DNA from: PSRI01 sp041484195
GTDB lineage: Bacteria > Bacteroidota > Bacteroidia > Chitinophagales > Chitinophagaceae
Direction: 5' to 3'
Length of the DNA stretch: 64,000 nt
NCBI GenBank assembly: GCA_041484195.1
Contig: JBGPHC010000001.1
Coordinates: 248,001-312,000, forward strand
The notes below the pieces were generated by a model. That model was not told the DNA's origin, made no database searches, and was given only the letters and a program-made list of their open reading frames with translations. Positions 36,383 through 45,605 of the stretch are shown here, one piece after another. The first letter of the stretch is position 1, and each line of letters starts with the position of its first letter. A program made the translations under genes and the position numbers.

Positions 36383-37597
36383 ATGAGTTGCAATAGTTGC
36401 AGTTCTGCTTCCGGGAATAAATCCAATGGATGTAAGAGCAATGGAGGTTGTAGTACGGGAAGTTGCAACCGTATGAATATTCATGACTGGCTGGCCAATC
36501 TTCCCTTCAGCGATCCCGAAAGTTCCTGCCGCGTTGTGGAAGTTTCTTTCAATCATGGAAGCCGTAAAGATTTCTACAGAAATAGTACCGTTCAGATTTT
36601 TGAAAAAGGGGATTTAGTGACCGTGGAAGGGGTGAGCGGCTTTGATGTAACCGAAGTCAGCCTTACGGGAGAACTGGTGAGGCTCCAGTTAAAGAAAAAA
36701 GGCATCGCCGAGGATGATCCCGATATGAAAAAAATATTGCGCAGGGCGGGAGATCGTGATATTGAGCTGATGAAGCAGAATAAGTCGCGAGAGCGGGAGG
36801 CTTTGATGAGAGCCAGAGCAATGAGCCGCCAAATGAAACTTGAAATGAAGTTGAGCGAAGTGGAAATTCAGGCAGATGGAAGAAAAGCCACTTTCTACTA
36901 TACCGCAGATGGCCGGGTTGATTTCCGTGAACTTATAAAGCTATATGCTTCGGAATTCAAGGTGAAGGTGGAAATGAAACAAATTGGCACCAGACAGGAA
37001 GCCGCCAAAGTTGGGGGAATAGGAAGCTGCGGCCGGGAATTGTGTTGCAGCACCTGGCTGAGCGATTTCAAGAGCGTTACTACGGTAGCCGCCCGCTACC
37101 AGAATCTCAGCATCAACCAAACCAAATTAAGTGGTCAGTGTGGCAGGTTGAAATGTTGCCTTAACTACGAATTGGATACCTACCTGGATGCCCTGCAGGG
37201 ATTCCCCGACAATGCAGACACACTCGAAACCGCGAAAGGACCCGCCTTATTATTGAAAAAAGACATTTTCCGGAATATGATGTGGTATGTACTGCCAAAT
37301 AATAGTAAGCAGTACCCCTTGTCAATTGAAACGGTGAAAAAGATCAAGGCGATGAATGCAAAAGGAGTGAGACCCGATGACTTGCAACCGGAAGAAGTAC
37401 ATAGCAATAAACCCAAGGAAATAGAGCCCGAATTCGTGGATGTGGTTGGACAGATCAGCCTAAGCAGCCTGGAAAGAGGCGAGAGGAAAAGAAAAAATAA
37501 GAGCAGAGACAATCGCAATCAAAATCAAAGAAATCAACCCAGAAACCCCAGACCTCCGGGAGATTCCAGAAGAGACCCGAAGGGACCCCGCCAGTAG
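36383..37597 (+). CDS. ricT: PSP1-domain protein, RicT-like iron-sulfur protein
   Basis: A 404-residue PSP1-domain protein. The N-terminus is rich in Cys, Ser and Asn (MSCNSCSSASGNKSNGCKS), then comes the PSP1 domain with two cysteine motifs, CGRELCCSTWLSDF and CGRLKCCLNYE (about 215-255). In Bacillus, RicT (YaaT) works with RicA and RicF in an Fe-S complex that affects mRNA processing; the Bacteroidota role is untested. The last ~60 residues are basic and low-complexity (NRNQNQRNQPRNPRPP), suggesting RNA contact. Confidence 0.87.
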   Translation: MSCNSCSSASGNKSNGCKSNGGCSTGSCNRMNIHDWLANLPFSDPESSCRVVEVSFNHGSRKDFYRNSTVQIFEKGDLVTVEGVSGFDVTEVSLTGELVRLQLKKKGIAEDDPDMKKILRRAGDRDIELMKQNKSREREALMRARAMSRQMKLEMKLSEVEIQADGRKATFYYTADGRVDFRELIKLYASEFKVKVEMKQIGTRQEAAKVGGIGSCGRELCCSTWLSDFKSVTTVAARYQNLSINQTKLSGQCGRLKCCLNYELDTYLDALQGFPDNADTLETAKGPALLLKKDIFRNMMWYVLPNNSKQYPLSIETVKKIKAMNAKGVRPDDLQPEEVHSNKPKEIEPEFVDVVGQISLSSLERGERKRKNKSRDNRNQNQRNQPRNPRPPGDSRRDPKGPRQ

Positions 37598-37676
37598 TTC
37601 CACAGATTTCGCTTGCTCTGTGCCGTCATAATACCATCCTTTGGGAGTACACTTCATTTTAACATGATGAGTGATT

Positions 37677-38546
37677 ATGAAATCCGCCAGAGCCTTGACA
37701 AGAACAATCACCATCCCAGGATTAGTATGCATCCTTTGGGTGATCATCGCTCCTTCCTGCATGCGATTCCGCGTAAGTGACGAGTCCGCGAAAAAAAATT
37801 TCCAGAAAAAAGGATTGACGCTTATTAGGTCCTTCCTCAGGGTCCAAGACCAGGTTCTGCACTATGTCACTACGGGCCTCGACAGTTTGCCAACAATCAT
37901 CTTCATTCATGGCTCTCCGGGAAGTTGGAATGCTTTCGAAAATTACCTGGAGGATAGCGATCTATTAAGGAATTTCCGACTTATCAGCATAGATAGGCCG
38001 GGATTTGGATACAGTGATTTTGGGAAAGCGGCACACCTGAATTTACAATCCGAATTGATTTCCAAATTATTCAGGGTGATCAATAATGGCAAACCTCTCT
38101 ACCTGGTAGGCCATTCTCTGGGAGGGCCAATGGTTGTGAAACTCGCTGCAGAAAACCCCAGGCTCATCAATGCAATAGTAATCTTGTCGGGGTCTTTGGA
38201 TCCGGCGGAAGAAGCTTCAGAATGGTGGCGCAAAGTCCTTGGCAAAACACCTTTGTATTATTTTGTGCCGGGCGCATTCCGGCCCAGCAACCGTGAACTA
38301 TTGTATTTTAAGGACGATGTATATTCACTTGCTGATGATTTCGATAAAGTGACCTGCAGGGTTTATCTGGTTCATGGCAATGCGGATAAGTGGGTACCCC
38401 CGGGGAATGTGGCATACGCCGCGCAAAAACTTGTGAATACCCGGGCCGTGGAAGTGCACATGCTTGAGGGCGCAAACCATTTTATTCCCCGGACCAGATA
38501 TAATGAAATTAAGACGCTTTTGATGTCAACGAACCGCAGTGAATAG
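37677..38546 (+). CDS. Alpha/beta hydrolase, probable lipoprotein
   Basis: A 289-residue alpha/beta-hydrolase-fold enzyme. It shows the oxyanion motif FIHGSPGSW, the nucleophile elbow LVGHSLGGPMV (Ser), an acid in VHGNADKWVP and the catalytic His in GANHFI. The N-terminus, MKSARALTRTITIPGLVC and onward, is hydrophobic and ends with IAPSC, a plausible lipobox. The frame is open to GTG 37671, but ATG 37677 is preferred. The substrate cannot be read. Confidence 0.82.
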   Translation: MKSARALTRTITIPGLVCILWVIIAPSCMRFRVSDESAKKNFQKKGLTLIRSFLRVQDQVLHYVTTGLDSLPTIIFIHGSPGSWNAFENYLEDSDLLRNFRLISIDRPGFGYSDFGKAAHLNLQSELISKLFRVINNGKPLYLVGHSLGGPMVVKLAAENPRLINAIVILSGSLDPAEEASEWWRKVLGKTPLYYFVPGAFRPSNRELLYFKDDVYSLADDFDKVTCRVYLVHGNADKWVPPGNVAYAAQKLVNTRAVEVHMLEGANHFIPRTRYNEIKTLLMSTNRSE

Positions 38547-38599
38547 ATATACTAAGTCTCCCTTGATGAAATTCCCATCTCTCACCTGCCTCATCCACT

Positions 38600-41572
38600 T
38601 CACTGCCTAATCAACGCATGGTAGATAGTCTCTTGTATATTGGACCTTACGTTCATCGAGGACAATTTGTTATTCACTCCTCCTTCCGGATTTACCCGGT
38701 TGCTGAGGAACACGAAAATCAAATTGTACTTCGGGTCCACCCATACGCAGGTTCCCGTAAAACCAGTATGTCCGAATGTTTCCGGAGAAGCGCTCAAACA
38801 GGGATAAGGATCCTTGCGTTTGGCATTATCTTTTTCAGGCTTGTCAAAACCATAGCCTCTCCGGCTGACTTCACTATGATAAGCAGTGAATAATTTTATC
38901 GTCTCCGGAGAAAAGAAATAATAGCCGTTGTACTTTCCTCCATCCAGCACCATCTGCATCAGCACGGCCAGGTCATATCCGGTGCTGAATAATCCCGCAT
39001 GTCCTGCAACTCCACCAAACATAGCAGCACCCGGGTCATGCACATCGCCATCCAAGATTTGCATCCGAAAATATTTTTCATGTTCCGTGGGCGCTATTCT
39101 GTCGAGAGAAAATCGATGCCTTGGTTTAAATCCGGTCGTCACCAAACCCAGCTTATTGTAAAATTCCTTTTGCACATAGTCATTCAGTGTCATCCCCGTT
39201 ATTTGCTCCACAATTTTCCCCAGAAATATGAAGTCATTGTCACTGTATATGTACTTCCCAATTGCAGTCATAGGACTTTCCAATATTCTTTTATACATGG
39301 TATCCCTCCAGTCATGACGCATATACATACTGTCGGCCACCCTGATATCATAAATAGATGTCTTTGTCTTACTGTAATATCCTTGCAGTGGGATGCCGGT
39401 TAAAGTGTCGATGGTTTCCCTGTAAAAAGGTATCCATGCTTTGAGACCGGCCTGGTGCAAAAGAATATCATCTATCACCAGGTTCTGCTTTTCAGTGCCC
39501 CTTACCCAGGGAAGATAATCTCCCAGTTTTTTATGCAGATCGAGTCTGCCTTCGTCATAGAGTTTCATGAGCGACATGGTAGTGGCGCAGATCTTGGTCA
39601 CCGAAGCAAGATCGTAGATGGTTTCCAAATTCACTTTTTCCGTACTGTCATAATTGTAATATCCGAACGACTTATCATACACAATTTTGCCATCCTTGAC
39701 CACCAGTACCGAGCATCCCGGTATGGCATGCTGCTGAATCGCATCATTGGCGATGGAGTCAATAACTTTTAAGGAGCTCTCTTTAAGCTTTCGATTCCCG
39801 GATTCCGCGGTTTGCAGGGTAGAGGTTTTGATTCCCGCCCCATAGTGCAATTCAGGACAAACGGTTACTGATAGCTTTCCCACAGTACCCATCTCTCCGG
39901 ACAATACTTCTGCGGCAACATCCTGAGTAATATCATCATCTTCATAACAAACCACCAGGTTCTTAGCGGAACAGAAATTTTTAACTGCATAGGGGTTTCC
40001 AAATACAAAAGTTATGGCCTTGCATTGCTCCTGCACCTGATGCAATAGCTCGAATGCCGGGGCGCTGATTCCAAAGTTCCTTGCGGGAAAGCGGTTATAT
40101 CCATGCAATCCTATCACTACCACATCATATCTGGTTTTCAAGAGCTGCACGGTTGTAGCAACTCTTGTAAGGTCTTCCACATAGTTGAAGTAAAAGACAT
40201 CTGCATTGTAATCAGATCTCATGCGTTTGGCGAAGGCATTGTCTTTATTCAATCCGATTCCAAGATAAGCGACGCGCTTGTCCCGATCTCCAGGTGTGGT
40301 GGTTGTTTTGGCGAGACTACCGTGTTCAGCAATTGGTGCAAGTGGTAAGAGTCTGTCATCGTTATTCAATACAGTAATGGCGCTGGCAGCGATTAATTTC
40401 CTGAGCTCATCCGTTTTAAAATTCAGATCTCTTGCCAGGTTCCTGGTTTCAATAGGCCGCCAGTGATTCAGGCCATATTTATATTTGATAAACAGGACTT
40501 TTTTTACGTGCGCGTCAATAGCGTCCCAGCTCAGATTTCCAGACTTGACGGCCCGTTTGATTTTTGATATACTACCTGGAATATCTTCAGGCAAACAAAG
40601 CATATCATTTCCTGCAATCAGGGCCTGCAGAGAAGCTTCTCCCCCGGGAAAGTATTTGGTCACTCCTTTCATATCAAGTGCATCAGTGAAGCTAAGGCCG
40701 ATGAAGCCCAAATCCTGCTTCAATAATTTGGTGACATTATTAAAAGAAATGGATGTTGCCCTGTTTGGTGAATTGTCAATTGCGGGAATATATAGATGCG
40801 CCATCATGGCTCCGTCAATGCCGGCTTTGAAAAGTTCGCGGAATGGATATAGTTCCAGGGAGTCCAGCTGCGAGCGATTCTTGTTTATCACAGGCAGGTC
40901 GTAGTGTGAATCCACCGACACATCCCCATGCCCGGGGAAATGTTTTGCACAGGCCATTACATCGGCGTCCTGGAGGCCCTTCATATACATTGTACCTAAC
41001 TCGGTCACTTTATATTTATCTTCTCCGAATGAACGATCATTAATGACGGGGTTATCAGGGTTATTATTGATATCAACCACCGGCGCATAATTCACCTGTA
41101 TGCCGGCGCGCCTGCATTGTTCGCCTACCAAACGTCCATAGAGGTATATTAATTGAGGGTTGTCCACAGCGCCCATCATCATCTGCCTGGGCAAGGCAGT
41201 AACGCTGTCGAGCATGCGCATTCCCAATCCATTTTCGGCATCAATGGAAATTAGCAGGGGAGTTTTGGCGATGGATTGAAAATGATTGATGAAATTGACC
41301 TGGGTCACCGGGCCACCCTGAAACAAACAAATACCGCCTATATTGTATTGCCTGATCAATTCAGTTACGGTGGAGTCATAAAACGTGACTTTCCGGGTTT
41401 TGAGATCAATGGAAGACAATCGCACGATCATGAGCTGCGCGATTTTCTCATCGTCATTTAGAGTATGGAATACGCTGTCAACCCACTCGTTCGCGGCCAG
41501 AGGGCTGGTGCGCTGTGCGGTGGCGTTGATTGATGAACAGGCTATTAAAGCTGCGAATAATATCTTGTGCAT
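38600..41572 (-). CDS. GH3 beta-N-acetylglucosaminidase fused to class C beta-lactamase-type serine hydrolase
   Basis: A 990-residue exported protein with a signal peptide cut after ATAQ. The N-terminal ~370 residues are a GH3 domain of the NagZ type: KHFPGHGDVSVDSHYDLPV with the His-Asp catalytic loop and the nucleophile Asp in SFTDALDMKG. A GH3 C-terminal domain follows. The last ~390 residues are a serine beta-lactamase/PBP-like domain with SVTK (SxxK), YSDND (YxN-like) and HTG in FGHTGFTG. Together they suggest an enzyme that trims sugar and peptide parts of cell-wall fragments in the periplasm, which is inference. It converges with the alpha/beta hydrolase gene. Confidence 0.9.
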   Translation of the reverse strand: MHKILFAALIACSSINATAQRTSPLAANEWVDSVFHTLNDDEKIAQLMIVRLSSIDLKTRKVTFYDSTVTELIRQYNIGGICLFQGGPVTQVNFINHFQSIAKTPLLISIDAENGLGMRMLDSVTALPRQMMMGAVDNPQLIYLYGRLVGEQCRRAGIQVNYAPVVDINNNPDNPVINDRSFGEDKYKVTELGTMYMKGLQDADVMACAKHFPGHGDVSVDSHYDLPVINKNRSQLDSLELYPFRELFKAGIDGAMMAHLYIPAIDNSPNRATSISFNNVTKLLKQDLGFIGLSFTDALDMKGVTKYFPGGEASLQALIAGNDMLCLPEDIPGSISKIKRAVKSGNLSWDAIDAHVKKVLFIKYKYGLNHWRPIETRNLARDLNFKTDELRKLIAASAITVLNNDDRLLPLAPIAEHGSLAKTTTTPGDRDKRVAYLGIGLNKDNAFAKRMRSDYNADVFYFNYVEDLTRVATTVQLLKTRYDVVVIGLHGYNRFPARNFGISAPAFELLHQVQEQCKAITFVFGNPYAVKNFCSAKNLVVCYEDDDITQDVAAEVLSGEMGTVGKLSVTVCPELHYGAGIKTSTLQTAESGNRKLKESSLKVIDSIANDAIQQHAIPGCSVLVVKDGKIVYDKSFGYYNYDSTEKVNLETIYDLASVTKICATTMSLMKLYDEGRLDLHKKLGDYLPWVRGTEKQNLVIDDILLHQAGLKAWIPFYRETIDTLTGIPLQGYYSKTKTSIYDIRVADSMYMRHDWRDTMYKRILESPMTAIGKYIYSDNDFIFLGKIVEQITGMTLNDYVQKEFYNKLGLVTTGFKPRHRFSLDRIAPTEHEKYFRMQILDGDVHDPGAAMFGGVAGHAGLFSTGYDLAVLMQMVLDGGKYNGYYFFSPETIKLFTAYHSEVSRRGYGFDKPEKDNAKRKDPYPCLSASPETFGHTGFTGTCVWVDPKYNLIFVFLSNRVNPEGGVNNKLSSMNVRSNIQETIYHALIRQ

Positions 41573-41601
41573 GGGTTCTGATCGCTTCGGATTATTACTT
41601 G

Positions 41602-41609
41602 TAATTTTG
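41602..41609 (+). promoter_or_regulatory. Candidate mutL -7 box
   Basis: TAATTTTG matches TAnnTTTG. Transcription would start at about 41616, 14 bp before the TTG start codon. No -33 box is evident. Confidence 0.35.
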
Positions 41610-41629
41610 CTTCACAAATTAAGAAGGAA

Positions 41630-43480
41630 TTGCCAGACAGAATTCAGTTATTACCTGAAAATATCGCCAACCAGATTGCCGCGGGCGAAGTGATCCAAAG
41701 ACCGGCCAGCGCCGTAAAGGAATTGCTGGAAAATGCAGTGGATGCCGGTGCCAATGTCATCAAACTCATAGTTAATGATGCGGGAAAGTCGTTGATCCAG
41801 GTGATTGACGATGGCAATGGAATGAGTGAAACCGATGCCAGGATGAGTTTTGAGCGTCATGCCACTTCCAAGATCAATACCATTGAAGACCTTTTTCGCA
41901 TCCGCACCATGGGGTTCAGGGGCGAGGCCCTGGCCTCCATTGCCGCCGTAGCCCAGGTTGAATTAAGAACCAGGAGGGAAGAAGATCAGTTGGGAACCAG
42001 TATCGAAATCGAAAACAGCGTGGTTATGAGACAGGAGCCCGTTGCCGCTCCCGTGGGCAGCAATATCTCCATGAAGAATGTATTCTTCAACGTACCAGCC
42101 AGACGGAATTTCCTCAAAAGCAACGCCGCTGAAATGCGACATATTGTTGATGAATTTCTGCGGGTGAGCATGGCTTTTCCTAATATTTTTTTCTCGCTCA
42201 CTGCCAACGGGCAGGAGCTTTTTCACTTGGAAAAAGGTAGTTTGAAGCAACGTATCGTGCAATTGCTAGGTGGCAATTACAATTCAAAATTGGTAAGCGT
42301 GCTGGAAAACACGGATTATCTCAATATTTATGGATTCATTGGGAAACCGGAAGCAGCCAAAAAAACCAGGGGTGATCAATATTTCTTTGTGAATAACCGC
42401 TTCATCAGGAGCGCTTACCTGAATCATGCCGTCGTGGGAGCCTACCATGAGATGATCCCTTCTGACAGCTTTCCGTTTTATGTGCTTTTCATTGACCTCG
42501 ATCCCGCGCAGATAGACATCAATGTTCATCCCACCAAACAGGAGATCAAATTTGAAGACGAAAAGATTGTCTATGCTTTTGTGCAGGCAGCGGTCAAGCA
42601 TGCTCTTGCTCAATTCAGCATCACTCCTACCCTGGATTTCGATCTCGATCCTTCCATTCAGCAACTCGACGCTGTGTCGAAGCCATTTACCGAAGAAAAA
42701 AGGGCCTCGGCAACCGGATCGGCCCTCTATCATACCTTCAGTCAGAAGAACCAGGCTCATATAATCGAAAATAAAAGCGAACTGAAAAATTGGAAAGATT
42801 TCTATGAAAAGACTGGAGAACAGGGGTTGAAACGCGATCATTCCCCGGAGCTTGACCAGGAAATGTCCCGGGAAGGAATGATGATTAAACCAAACCAACG
42901 CTTAAGTCTGGTTGAAGATCTTGAACCATTGCAGATCCACAATCAATTCATCATTGCTGCCACCAATGTCGGTTTCATCGTAATTCATCAGCAATTGGCG
43001 CATGAGAGAGTGCTCTATGAAAAATTTGAGTCCGCCTCCCGGGGCAAGCCCATGGTCACTCAAAAAAGCCTATTCCCCACCAGTCTTGAGCTCGCACCAT
43101 CCGACGCGGTATTGCTTGAAGAATTATTGCCAGAACTGCAGCAGCTTGGCTACCAGGTGGAACTCTTTGGGAAAAATAGTTTTGTGATCCAGGGCACACC
43201 GGCTGATGTGGAAGCGGGAAATGAAAAACTGGCCATCGAACAAATGCTGGAACAGTATAAACATTTTACCAGCGATGTGAGATTTTCAAAAAGGGAAAAA
43301 CTGTTGCGGAGCCTGGCATGGCAACAGGCCATCAAGGCCGGGAAGAACCTGGCGCCGGCGGAAATGAAAAGACTGCTCCGGGAATTATTTGCCTGCCTTC
43401 AACCCAATAGCAGCCCCTCGGGCCAACCCACCTATGTAGAATTTAAGAGTGAATACCTGGCCAAAATATTTGGAAAATAA
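41630..43480 (+). CDS. mutL: DNA mismatch repair protein MutL with degenerate endonuclease motifs
   Basis: A 616-residue MutL. The N-terminal GHKL ATPase is intact: NQIAAGEVIQRPASAVKELL, DDGNGM and GFRGEALASIAAV. The C-terminal dimerisation domain (from about 430) lacks the usual metal motif DQHAxxExxxxE: it reads HQQLAHERVLYE, with the first Asp and the His replaced; likewise the region of the usual CPHGRP reads PSGQPTYV. The start is TTG at 41630, which gives the family-typical MPDRIQLLPENIANQI. AAGAAGGAA precedes it. It is divergent from the GH3 fusion. Confidence 0.93.
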   Translation: MPDRIQLLPENIANQIAAGEVIQRPASAVKELLENAVDAGANVIKLIVNDAGKSLIQVIDDGNGMSETDARMSFERHATSKINTIEDLFRIRTMGFRGEALASIAAVAQVELRTRREEDQLGTSIEIENSVVMRQEPVAAPVGSNISMKNVFFNVPARRNFLKSNAAEMRHIVDEFLRVSMAFPNIFFSLTANGQELFHLEKGSLKQRIVQLLGGNYNSKLVSVLENTDYLNIYGFIGKPEAAKKTRGDQYFFVNNRFIRSAYLNHAVVGAYHEMIPSDSFPFYVLFIDLDPAQIDINVHPTKQEIKFEDEKIVYAFVQAAVKHALAQFSITPTLDFDLDPSIQQLDAVSKPFTEEKRASATGSALYHTFSQKNQAHIIENKSELKNWKDFYEKTGEQGLKRDHSPELDQEMSREGMMIKPNQRLSLVEDLEPLQIHNQFIIAATNVGFIVIHQQLAHERVLYEKFESASRGKPMVTQKSLFPTSLELAPSDAVLLEELLPELQQLGYQVELFGKNSFVIQGTPADVEAGNEKLAIEQMLEQYKHFTSDVRFSKREKLLRSLAWQQAIKAGKNLAPAEMKRLLRELFACLQPNSSPSGQPTYVEFKSEYLAKIFGK

Positions 43481-43622
43481 ATATTGATGGCGACCCGGGC
43501 CTTGACTGATCAAAAGAGATCTCGTCATCCATCCGGAAATATCAGGCATACAAATAATAGCGGAAGGCCAGGAGAATAACGATGCGTTCTATTGAAACTA
43601 TTCAACTCCAGAGTCAATAGGC

Positions 43623-45605
43623 CTAGTACTTCAATGGATCATACTGTGAGTCCTTTCTTCCGCTGACGATGATATTATAACGGAAATATAATTGGAAGGC
43701 CTGATTCCTTGCTCTACTGGGTGGTAAGACATTATTCACCCTTAAGTCGATATAGTCTCCCAAAGCCTGATTGTACCTGAATCCGAACATAAACCGTTTC
43801 CAATAATAGTTTGCATCAAACAGGTAGCGCCATTCGGAACCACTCAGCTTCGCTGCCAAAGAATCTTCTTTGATTTTGAAAGTTTCTGAATAAAGCAACT
43901 GGTTATTGGTATTTTTTTGTTCCAGGTAAGCTATGCCGCTATTGAGGGAAGAAAACTGCAATCCACTGCCAAAGTAGATATTCTTAACAGGACTATAATA
44001 AAAGCTGAAGGGCATGTTGAAATAATACAGCTTGCGAAGATAAATATTTTGTATATAACTGCTTTGGCTACCTGCAGGAGTAATTTCTTTGTTTGACAAC
44101 AGAAGTGAAGACGTTGCTTGCGGTGAATTGAACTGGAATTCGCCCAGCACATATACCCTGTCAGTCAGGTGGAATTGCAGGTATGGGGCGGGCAAATAAT
44201 CCAAAGCCGTGCCCTTGTTAGCAGAAGAATTATAATTATAGCTTTGTTGGGAAGCCACGGCGAAATTTTGATAGGGCGCCAGGCCAGCCGCAAACCACCT
44301 GTCAGTCTTCTCGCCAAAGAATGGTTTCCGGTTAGTTGCCGCATCGGCTCTCTTGGTCTTTCGTTCTTCTTTGTGCATTTGCTTCTCAACCTGTTTCTGA
44401 TCCAATCCGCCTGGATTAGTGTTTGCTAATCCATAAGGTGCAGAAGGCAGATCCTCAGCCGGGATCTTCCTGTTGTTTTCCGAATCATCCTTACCCCACT
44501 GCATCCAATCCCTGCGATCTGTATATTTCAACTCTGTCAGGTTGGAGGATAATTCAACCAAATTGGTCGCATATTCATTACGGCCATAATCCTTTTCTGC
44601 ATCTTGTGATCCATTGGCGCCATGCTGACCCTTTCCGGGAGCAGATAAAGTATTCCCGTCTTTTCTATTGCCGGCAGGGCTTTGCGCTCCTGGCCTATGA
44701 TCTGGATTCCCTAGTAAATCATGACTACCAGAATTCAATTTCAAGGATGCAAGCCCATCCTTATTTTTTGGTCCGGAGGAAATGCCTGAAGCATTAGCCC
44801 GCTTCGATAAATTATTTTCAATTCCCTTGCTTGAGGATGAAATGCCATTCAATTTTTTGGGATCTGTGGGATTGGGACTGAGCCTGGTTGGCAGAGAGCC
44901 TTCCTTATTTCCGCTCTTATTGTCCTTTGAAGCAATAATTCCTGCCCCATTGCCGCGGGAATTGCTTGCCGTCGCATCCGGAACAATATTTTTTTGAGCA
45001 GGTTTCCTAACTATCGGTGCAGATCCCCCGCTATTTGCAAGTTGAGTACCAGATTTTTTATTCACGTCGATGCCTGATTTTCCACCTGGCAAATCAGCAT
45101 TTTTAGGATTGGAAGCGCCTCCGTCTGCTGAGGCCAAATTCCTGTCTGAAGTCTCATCAATATTGGCAACCTTACTTGTATTTTTTTTTGCTGTCCCTGC
45201 GATCTGTTCACCATTTCCATCCTTGGTTGCGGAATTTTCTGTACTTAACTTATGTGTAGAAATCTTATCATTCGATTGATTTGATTTTTGATCATCATTT
45301 GTATTATTCCCTTGAACTGCTTCGGTCTTTGCCGGAAGATTTGAAGCCAGGCCGGATGTTTGCCCAGTTCCCTGTTTCCCGGCAAACCTTATGCTCCCAA
45401 TGGCGCCGCCCAGGAGAACGATCACAACCGCACCGATCCACCAGGACTTGCCGGGGCGGAAACCATTCCTTCCTCCGCCGGGAGGGGCAGGCATCTCGCT
45501 GTCAAGCAGCGATTTCATCTCCCGCCACGATTCATCCTGGTCGGGCAGGGGCAAGTGTTGCATTTTCTCTGCAATCAATTGCTCATATGGTAGTTTCTGG
45601 TTCAT
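43623..45605 (-). CDS. Putative envelope-spanning anti-sigma-type protein with C-terminal barrel-like domain
   Basis: A 660-residue protein encoded directly after an ECF sigma gene (ATGA overlap, 45602-45605). It has a ~52-residue N-terminal part that is likely cytoplasmic, one transmembrane helix (WWIGAVVIVLLGGAIGSI, 55-72), then some 350 residues rich in Ser, Asn, Gly and Lys that look disordered, then a ~235-residue strand-rich C-terminus (alternating hydrophobic/aromatic strands such as YYFNMPFSFYYSPVKNIYF and FQLYFRYNIIVSG) typical of small outer-membrane barrels. This layout suggests one chain that crosses the inner membrane, periplasm and outer membrane. No zinc-finger anti-sigma motif (HxxxCxxC) is seen. 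The sigma-binding role is inferred from position. Confidence 0.75.
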   Translation of the reverse strand: MNQKLPYEQLIAEKMQHLPLPDQDESWREMKSLLDSEMPAPPGGGRNGFRPGKSWWIGAVVIVLLGGAIGSIRFAGKQGTGQTSGLASNLPAKTEAVQGNNTNDDQKSNQSNDKISTHKLSTENSATKDGNGEQIAGTAKKNTSKVANIDETSDRNLASADGGASNPKNADLPGGKSGIDVNKKSGTQLANSGGSAPIVRKPAQKNIVPDATASNSRGNGAGIIASKDNKSGNKEGSLPTRLSPNPTDPKKLNGISSSSKGIENNLSKRANASGISSGPKNKDGLASLKLNSGSHDLLGNPDHRPGAQSPAGNRKDGNTLSAPGKGQHGANGSQDAEKDYGRNEYATNLVELSSNLTELKYTDRRDWMQWGKDDSENNRKIPAEDLPSAPYGLANTNPGGLDQKQVEKQMHKEERKTKRADAATNRKPFFGEKTDRWFAAGLAPYQNFAVASQQSYNYNSSANKGTALDYLPAPYLQFHLTDRVYVLGEFQFNSPQATSSLLLSNKEITPAGSQSSYIQNIYLRKLYYFNMPFSFYYSPVKNIYFGSGLQFSSLNSGIAYLEQKNTNNQLLYSETFKIKEDSLAAKLSGSEWRYLFDANYYWKRFMFGFRYNQALGDYIDLRVNNVLPPSRARNQAFQLYFRYNIIVSGRKDSQYDPLKY

